This document shows, piece by piece, positions 58,823 through 64,000 of a stretch of DNA of 64,000 nucleotides; within the stretch, counting starts at the first letter, position 1, and each line of letters starts with the position of its first letter. Both the position numbers and the translations under genes were made by a program. Under the pieces are notes generated by a model. The model ran no database searches. It was not told the origin of the DNA and saw only the letters and a list, made by a program, of their open reading frames with translations. Source of the stretch: an uncultured Prevotellaceae bacterium (GTDB taxonomy: Bacteria > Bacteroidota > Bacteroidia > Bacteroidales > Bacteroidaceae); assembly GCA_900318815.1 (NCBI GenBank), contig ONMA01000004.1:35111-99110 (forward strand), given 5' to 3'.

Positions 58823-60739
58823 ATGGATACTTTCAAGCATAAATTTTTCCATGGCCTCGGGCGCTTGTGCTGTGGTGTAGCCGCAGCCCTCATGGCCCTG
58901 ACCACCTTCACCAGTTGCGAGGACTTCTTCGACCAGGAGTCCGAGAACATCATCTACTCCGACAAGGATCATCTGAGCAACTGGTCCGACACCGTCTACT
59001 CCGTGACGGGCATCCTCGGCAAGCTTCAGGTCATCGCCGACCGCACCATCCTCTTGGGCGAGGTGCGCGGCGACCTGGTCTCGCTCACGTCTACGGCCAA
59101 TAGCGACCTGCGCGAGATGGCTACCTTCGACGTGCAGGCCGACAACCAGTACAACCAGCCGCGCGACTACTATGCCATCATCAACAACTGTAACTACTTC
59201 ATTGCCCATGCCGACACGGCTCTGAAGAACAACCGTAACGAGTACATCTTCATGAGGGAGTGGGCGGCCGTCAAGGCTATACGTGCCTGGACCTACCTGC
59301 AGCTGGTGCTCAACTATGGTTCGGTGCCCTTCGTCACCGAGCCCATCCTCACCAAGGAGGAGAGCGAGCGCGACTATCCCCGCTACGACCTTGCCGCCGT
59401 CTGCCAGTGGATGATTAACGACCTGAGCAACATCCCCGAGCGCTACGACAACGAATATCCCTTCTATGGCGACAACGTTCGTGGCAACGACTCGCGCATG
59501 TTCTTCTTCCCGCTCAACATCGTGCGCGGCGACCTCTACCTCTATCTTGCCTGCACGCAGGGAGCCGAGGGGGGCAAGGCCAACTACGAGCGTGCTGCCC
59601 AGTGCTACTTCAAGTACATCAACAGCCGCAATGGTCTCAACACCATCTATCCCACGGGCATTTCCGTGTGCATGTGGCGTCCCGGCGAGGTCTCCTGGCA
59701 GTCGCCTTCCAGCTACAATGGCTACAGCTCCACCTATTTGTCCGAGGGCTACAACAAGGATGCCGAGCTCATCACCATGATTCCCTGCGACTCCATCCGT
59801 GCCGAGGGCTTCTACAGCGAGCTGCGCAACCTCTTCAACTCGCGCGAGGATAACGACTACAAGGTCAGCATCACACCTTCCGACCGTTCCTTCCAGATCT
59901 CCGAGGCACAGGTCAACTGCTGTCTCTCGTCCAACGCCCAGAGCGCTTCCTACGCTCCCAAGGGACTCTCCCGTCACCAGACGGGCGACCTGCGTCTCTC
60001 CTGGTGGTTCAGCGACCAGAGCTACATGGTCGACTATACCACGGGCATCCGCACGCAGCTGCAGTATCTCGATAAGTACGCCACGCGCAATGTCCACATC
60101 TATCGTTGTCAGATGGTCTACCTGCGCTTGGCCGAGGCCCTCAACTGGGCAGGACAGCCCCGTCTGGCCTACAAGATTCTGGAGTCTGGTCTCTCCGACA
60201 AGCTCATCAAGAGCGATGTGCTGCCTTATCTCGACCAGGCCGACTCGCTCTGGGTGACTACCAACATCAGCATTCCCTCCGACCACGAGGTCATGAAGGC
60301 CGAGGACTTCATCGGCACCGTCGCCAAGATGCCCACCATGGTCGGTATCCATTCGCGTGGTTCCGGATGGACTCCCTACAACGAGTACTACCGTCTCATC
60401 GACGAGGCCGAGGATGGCTATGTGATGCAGGCCGACTCTACCTTCGCCTTCGATGCCTCGCGCTATCAGCAGGTCAAGACCCGCCAGCAGGTGTTCGTCG
60501 ACAGTCTGATTATCAACGAGAGCGCGCTGGAGTTCGCCTTCGAGGGCACCCGCTACTACGACATCATGCGCTATGCCATGCGTCAGCCCAACCCCGGTGC
60601 TACGATGGAGAACTTCATCCTTGCACGCCGTGGCGAAGAGAACCGCGATGCCATGCGCAGCGAAATCAAGAAGAGCCTCCTGCAGACCAGCAACTGGTAT
60701 CTTGACTGGAATGGCTATCTGGGCTTCAACGGCAAGTAG
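58823..60739 (+). CDS. SusD/RagB-family lipoprotein (second)
   Basis: 638 residues from the ATG at 58823; the frame opens three codons earlier at a TTG. The lipobox is TTFTSC, followed by EDFFDQESENIIYSDKD. Typical SusD helical parts are AVKAIRAWTYLQLVLNYGSV and ESALEFAFEGTRYYDIMRYA near the C-terminus. It is the lid for the second SusC and closes the locus. It is followed by a very strong hairpin terminator. Confidence 0.93.
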   Translation: MDTFKHKFFHGLGRLCCGVAAALMALTTFTSCEDFFDQESENIIYSDKDHLSNWSDTVYSVTGILGKLQVIADRTILLGEVRGDLVSLTSTANSDLREMATFDVQADNQYNQPRDYYAIINNCNYFIAHADTALKNNRNEYIFMREWAAVKAIRAWTYLQLVLNYGSVPFVTEPILTKEESERDYPRYDLAAVCQWMINDLSNIPERYDNEYPFYGDNVRGNDSRMFFFPLNIVRGDLYLYLACTQGAEGGKANYERAAQCYFKYINSRNGLNTIYPTGISVCMWRPGEVSWQSPSSYNGYSSTYLSEGYNKDAELITMIPCDSIRAEGFYSELRNLFNSREDNDYKVSITPSDRSFQISEAQVNCCLSSNAQSASYAPKGLSRHQTGDLRLSWWFSDQSYMVDYTTGIRTQLQYLDKYATRNVHIYRCQMVYLRLAEALNWAGQPRLAYKILESGLSDKLIKSDVLPYLDQADSLWVTTNISIPSDHEVMKAEDFIGTVAKMPTMVGIHSRGSGWTPYNEYYRLIDEAEDGYVMQADSTFAFDASRYQQVKTRQQVFVDSLIINESALEFAFEGTRYYDIMRYAMRQPNPGATMENFILARRGEENRDAMRSEIKKSLLQTSNWYLDWNGYLGFNGK

Positions 60740-60781
60740 ACTTCTCTCGGCGCGTAAGCATTTTACGCTTCGCGTCTTCTG

Positions 60782-60846
60782 AAAAAACAGAATAAAACAA
60801 GAAAAAACAGGGCAAAACCGTTTTTTCTTGTTTTATTCTGTTTTTT
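60782..60846 (+). terminator. Terminator of the SusCD locus
   Basis: A 27 bp perfect inverted repeat (60782-60808 with 60820-60846) and an 11-base loop with a T-rich 3' arm. Confidence 0.93.
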
Positions 60847-60855
60847 ATGATTATC

Positions 60856-61458
60856 CTATCCTATCACTATTCTTCGCTCGTCTTCCATCAGGCCGTAGAG
60901 GTCGAACACACGCTGGTCTATCTCATGGTCAGTGGCAGCGATTTGCCGTGAGAGGTCTTGGCAGGCTTGGGCGTACTGGTTGAAGTAGTCCTCCCATTCG
61001 TCCTGCTGAACCAGAGAGAGCTTGATTTTCTGTTTCTTCAACTCCTTTACGAATGCCTTGAAGTCCAACTGGCCGAAGGTCTGCAGGGCGGTTGTTATCT
61101 TGATGCCTTCAAAGTTTTCCGTCAGACGACGGAGGAAGCGGCTGCGCTTCTGCTGAAGCTGGGAATAGAGAGAAAGCATTGTGTCGGCAAGGGCAATGAA
61201 GGGCTGCTGATCAGCAATGGGAACACGAAAGTTCTCAAAATATACTTTACGAACTTCTCTACGGTCTTCACCAAGCTCAGGACAGACACAACGTATCCAA
61301 AACTTAGCGATAGTGGAATTTAAAATTGACAATAAATATTTCAGTGAGAAATCCTCGTCATTAGAGGTTATAATAAAAGCCTTATCATTACAGATGGCAC
61401 AACTTTCATCATAACAAAATGGCAAATATTTAGTCATGTTTGGATAGACTATCTTTGG
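60856..61458 (-). pseudogene. C-terminal fragment of a type IIG-like restriction-modification enzyme
   Basis: About 200 residues encoding only the TaqI-type C-terminal specificity part: PKIVYPNMTKYLPFCYDES from 61458, then YLLSILNSTIAKFWIR and RRLTENFEGIKI, then a helical end. The reading frame has a plausible ATG at 61435-61437, but the homology continues upstream to about 61458, where it stops at a junction with the sigma gene. The N-terminal methyltransferase and nuclease domains are missing, so it is a dead remnant unless translated as a lone specificity domain. Confidence 0.75.
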
Positions 61459-61865
61459 CGGAACACCTGGCCGTAGCCGTTTGGCAGCGCATCGACAGCC
61501 GCCATTAGTTCGGCCATCGTCGGCAGTGGTTTTTCGTCTGCTGGCGTGGTGTCCTGGGCCAAATCCTCCTCAGTAAGCGCAGCAAGCGAAAGCATCTGTG
61601 GCTCGTGGTGACGTTCCATGTAGCGCAGGGCTACGTTGGTCGTGATGCTCGTCAGCCACGACTCGAAGCGTCGCGGATTGCGTAGTTGTTCCATCTTGGT
61701 AAAGGCCAGCAAGAAAGCGTCGTGCGCCAGTTCCTCCGCCACGCGGCGGTCGCCCACGATGCGCTGGCATATCGCCGTCATCCGTCGGTGATATGCCCCG
61801 TACAGGCTTCCGAGTGCTGCCTCGTCACCCCGTCGTCCCCGCTCTATAAGATGTTCTATGTCCAT
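61449..61865 (-). pseudogene. ECF sigma factor gene truncated in region 4
   Basis: 138 residues from the ATG at 61865 (MDIEHLIERGRRGDEAALGS). Region 2 is present (RVAEELAHDAFLLAFTKMEQ, then FESWLTSITTNVALRYMER). The chain should continue from ALPNGYGQVFR into the region 4 helix-turn-helix but stops after RQR at the junction with the restriction-enzyme fragment. Without region 4 it cannot read a -35-type element, so it is probably inactive. No cognate anti-sigma gene follows. Confidence 0.75.
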
Positions 61866-62054
61866 CGGAAACACTCCTTGGACGATTGGTGCTCACTATC
61901 GTCTCTACTATCATAGATACCACTTTTCCAAAAAGACTGCACGGAAATCACAATTTTTTTCAGTTTTTTTCACGATGCAGCCATCCTTCGAGACGTAATC
62001 TCAAAGACAATGGAACTCTTTCACGCATCCAAATATTTGAGATTATTACTTCAC

Positions 62055-62609
62055 TCAGAAATTCGGCTCGGCGTCGCCGCGAGTATAGACGGTCTCGCCG
62101 TCGGCGCCATTGGGAACAAAGCCGCCAGTGAAACTTAGCGTGGTTTCGTCGGCATGGATGAAGAGGGCATTAAGACTGTAGGCGTAGGGGGAAATCCAGT
62201 CGCGCTCTTCATCAAAGTCAGCCGAGAGCCAGAGCCTGTTTACGCCGGGCGCACCTTCTTTGTCACGTTCCCACGACAGTTTCCACGTGCCCGTGAACTT
62301 CCCGTTATAGTCCACGAAATCCTGCCAGTCTGTATATTGCTCCTCACCGTCGATGGTGACGAGTTTGCGGGTTTGCCATTTGCGCATTCCCGTGAAAGTC
62401 CCGTCTGCGCTGAACGTCAGCCGCTCGAAGAAGCGTCCCTTGTTCTTAACGTATTCGACATGCCACGTTCCGGCGATAATCGGTGTGTACTGCTTCCGCA
62501 ACTGCTCCGTCTTCTCGTGTGCCTCCGGGTCAACCCATTGCGGGTCGCTGCTGCAAGCTGTCAGCGCAAGTGCGGCGAGGAAAAAGAGTAATGTTCTTGT
62601 CGTTTTCAT
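62055..62609 (-). CDS. Lipocalin-like lipoprotein
   Basis: 184 residues. Lipobox LALTACSSD. The mature protein has lipocalin-type features: GTWHVEYVKNKGRFFERLTF near residue 47, then alternate strands (FTGTWKLSWERDKEG, RLWLSADFDEERDWI). Ligand unknown. It follows another small lipoprotein gene 3 bp away, and the esterase gene upstream, on the same strand; the three are probably co-transcribed. Confidence 0.75.
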   Translation of the reverse strand: MKTTRTLLFFLAALALTACSSDPQWVDPEAHEKTEQLRKQYTPIIAGTWHVEYVKNKGRFFERLTFSADGTFTGMRKWQTRKLVTIDGEEQYTDWQDFVDYNGKFTGTWKLSWERDKEGAPGVNRLWLSADFDEERDWISPYAYSLNALFIHADETTLSFTGGFVPNGADGETVYTRGDAEPNF

Positions 62610-62612
62610 GTC

Positions 62613-63032
62613 TTACTTTACCTTCTTGAACCTTGATATTTCCTCATTAGTACCAGGCTTGTTCCAAATCATCTGCGTGCTGGTGAGACGGCGGATGTCG
62701 CAATCCACAGTGAGGGCTTCTGAGGTGTCATCGGGCTTGGGCGAAATATGCAGATGCCCAGCATCCGTTACGGTGTAGATGCGATAAACTATGGTGTCGC
62801 CTGCTGCCCAGTCGGAGGTGAATATATCAACGGTGCCGTTATTGGCAGACTGCGGATGGAATGTGTACTGTACCGTGCCAGCATCGGCCACGCCTTCGTC
62901 ATACACCTTTTGCCATGTGCCACCAAGCTCTGCTGCTTCGTAGACATCGTTGTCATCGTCGCTGCTGCAAGAGGCGAGGGAGAAAGCAGCAAGCATCACA
63001 AAAGCGATTCTCCAGAGTTTCATTGTTTTCAT
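62613..63032 (-). CDS. Small lipoprotein of unknown function
   Basis: 139 residues from the ATG at 63032 (MKTMKLWRIAFVMLAAFSLA), with another possible ATG three codons later. Lipobox SLASC followed by SSDDDNDV, an acidic surface-export-like signal. It has a lipocalin-like repeat (LGGTWQKVYDEGVADAGTVQ, then YTFHPQSANNGTVDIF) similar in shape to its neighbour. A longer frame reaches into the esterase gene and is rejected. Confidence 0.7.
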   Translation of the reverse strand: MKTMKLWRIAFVMLAAFSLASCSSDDDNDVYEAAELGGTWQKVYDEGVADAGTVQYTFHPQSANNGTVDIFTSDWAAGDTIVYRIYTVTDAGHLHISPKPDDTSEALTVDCDIRRLTSTQMIWNKPGTNEEISRFKKVK

Positions 63033-63048
63033 ATCTATTTCATTTTTT

Positions 63049-64000
63049 TTACTCTCCCATCCACTGATTCCTCTCCCAAAGACGGTACACGCGGGTGGCA
63101 TGCTCTGCATCGTGAATGATTTGGTTGCCCGCATCGGCATTGGAGATGATGGCCTCGCGCTCCCAACTGCCACGGGTGAACTTGAACTGGGCGGGCAGAT
63201 GCAGACGGAGGTCGATGGAGGCGATGCTGTCACTGGTGAGCGTCATCTTGACGCCCTTTGCCTCCCAGTTGGCCAGCGCATCCTGATTGCCAGTGATGTA
63301 GATGGTGTCCGTGAGGTTTTTGCCTCGCAGTTCGATGTGGACGGGGTAGGTCTCTTCGCCGACATAGCTCACCAAATTCTTGGCGCCGAAAACGATGTAG
63401 TCGTTCAGCGCAGCAGTCAAGCTGGGCATAAAACCGCCATAGTGGTCGTAGTCCGGGAAGTTGTGTACGGAAATGACAGTGTTCTCATTGAAGTGTGACT
63501 TGTCTTTAAGGAACGAGCTGACACGCTCCCAGCCTGCTTTCCATTCCTCGCCCCAGTAATTAGGCCCATTTTCTATTTCCCCCGACATTGAAGCGTAGAT
63601 AAAACGGGGTGCCTTGCGGTCTTTGAATTGATGGTTCTCAATGTCTGTGGCCAGACGATATTCATCATAGGCACAGTTGGGCGAGACGGCGATGTAGTCA
63701 TCAAACAAGTCATCTGTGACCAAAGCATCAAGCACAAACGATGCACTCAGGGAGTGGCCGATGCCAAGCGTTCGTCCAGATGTACGATAGTGTGTTGTCA
63801 CGTATGGCATCAGCTCGTTCTTTACAAACTTTTTCAGGTCGGGCGATTTGCCATAGTAATAACCCTCCCTGAATAACCCGTTATTACCGTGTATGGGCAT
63901 AGGCAGGTAGTCGTGGTTACGGAAATAGTTGATGTCCCATAGGTTTGGCGAACAGATGCCTACGATGATGAAACTCTGGCTTCTTCCACCATCAGGGTCT
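63049..64000 (-). CDS. Esterase-family alpha/beta hydrolase, 5' end cut by window
   Basis: The frame remains open to the window edge (FIIVGICSPNLWDINYFRNH upstream of the ATG at 63900), so that ATG is internal. The core has the putative esterase (PF00756) pattern: GIGHSLSASFVLDALVTD near the nucleophile Ser (GHS), DDYIAVSPNCAYDEYRL, and NFPDYDHYGGFMPSL for the acid/His pair. A C-terminal extension (VHIELRGKNLTDTIYITGNQ) looks like a starch-binding (CBM20-like) module. It is probably periplasmic or surface-located and may remove acyl groups from glycans. Confidence 0.82.
   Translation of the reverse strand, partial: DPDGGRSQSFIIVGICSPNLWDINYFRNHDYLPMPIHGNNGLFREGYYYGKSPDLKKFVKNELMPYVTTHYRTSGRTLGIGHSLSASFVLDALVTDDLFDDYIAVSPNCAYDEYRLATDIENHQFKDRKAPRFIYASMSGEIENGPNYWGEEWKAGWERVSSFLKDKSHFNENTVISVHNFPDYDHYGGFMPSLTAALNDYIVFGAKNLVSYVGEETYPVHIELRGKNLTDTIYITGNQDALANWEAKGVKMTLTSDSIASIDLRLHLPAQFKFTRGSWEREAIISNADAGNQIIHDAEHATRVYRLWERNQWMGE

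Noticed and set aside
1-64000. tRNA, rRNA or tmRNA gene
   Set aside because: No intergenic stretch shows a T-loop GTTCGA-type motif with cloverleaf pairing, or conserved rRNA or tmRNA sequence.

Overview
The window looks like a Bacteroidetes chromosome, most likely Prevotella or a close Prevotellaceae relative. Evidence: promoters have the Bacteroidetes -7 box TAnnTTTG instead of a sigma-70 -10, Shine-Dalgarno sequences are weak, there are two SusC/SusD pairs, secreted proteins often end in a short K/R-rich type IX (T9SS/Por)-like tail, and core genes have a GC-rich codon style. Both ends of the window cut through genes. No rRNA, tRNA or CRISPR array was seen.

Layout. (1) 1-4060: fumarate reductase/succinate dehydrogenase operon (cytochrome b, flavoprotein, iron-sulfur subunit) with a four-helix-bundle (23S-intervening-sequence type) gene between the A and B genes. 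(2) 4060-9870: accessory region. It holds a REP-associated (RAYT-like) Y1 transposase with palindromic repeats, an EamA permease between two copies of a ~110 bp repeat, an island between two 87 bp repeats with a small antitoxin-like gene and an MNT/HEPN pair whose HEPN toxin is deleted, a strongly structured candidate RNA, a DUF4886 hydrolase, an Abi-type HEPN protein and a possible sRNA. (3) 9870-28740: mostly housekeeping and envelope genes (murQ, DUF3237, D-Ala-D-Ala carboxypeptidase, Omp28-like protein, AsmA-like protein, Pif1-like helicase, M64 peptidase, SpoU methyltransferase), a second RAYT-like transposase, and many dispersed inverted repeats. (4) 28237-30850: an ECF sigma/anti-sigma/DUF4252 operon and about 1 kb of nested repeats, including a MITE-like element. 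(5) 30850-39150: a protein combining a RING-like zinc site with a TerD-like domain, greA with a terminator in its leader, a HIT protein, a PurF paralogue lacking the glutaminase cysteine, a toxin-antitoxin pair, and pnp. (6) 39400-60850: a large secreted protein and a SusCD locus with two SusC, two SusD and three fasciclin-domain lipoproteins but no glycoside hydrolase. (7) 60850-64000: a truncated restriction-modification gene fused at a junction to a truncated ECF sigma gene, two small lipoproteins, and an esterase running off the end.

The strongest unusual signal is repeat biology. Several repeat families fill the intergenic spaces, and repeat-like segments also sit in frame inside proteins. 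The clearest case is an identical 33 bp palindromic segment encoding the same 11 residues in pnp and in the AsmA-like gene. The two RAYT-like transposases share an extra C-terminal domain and are plausible drivers of some of this.
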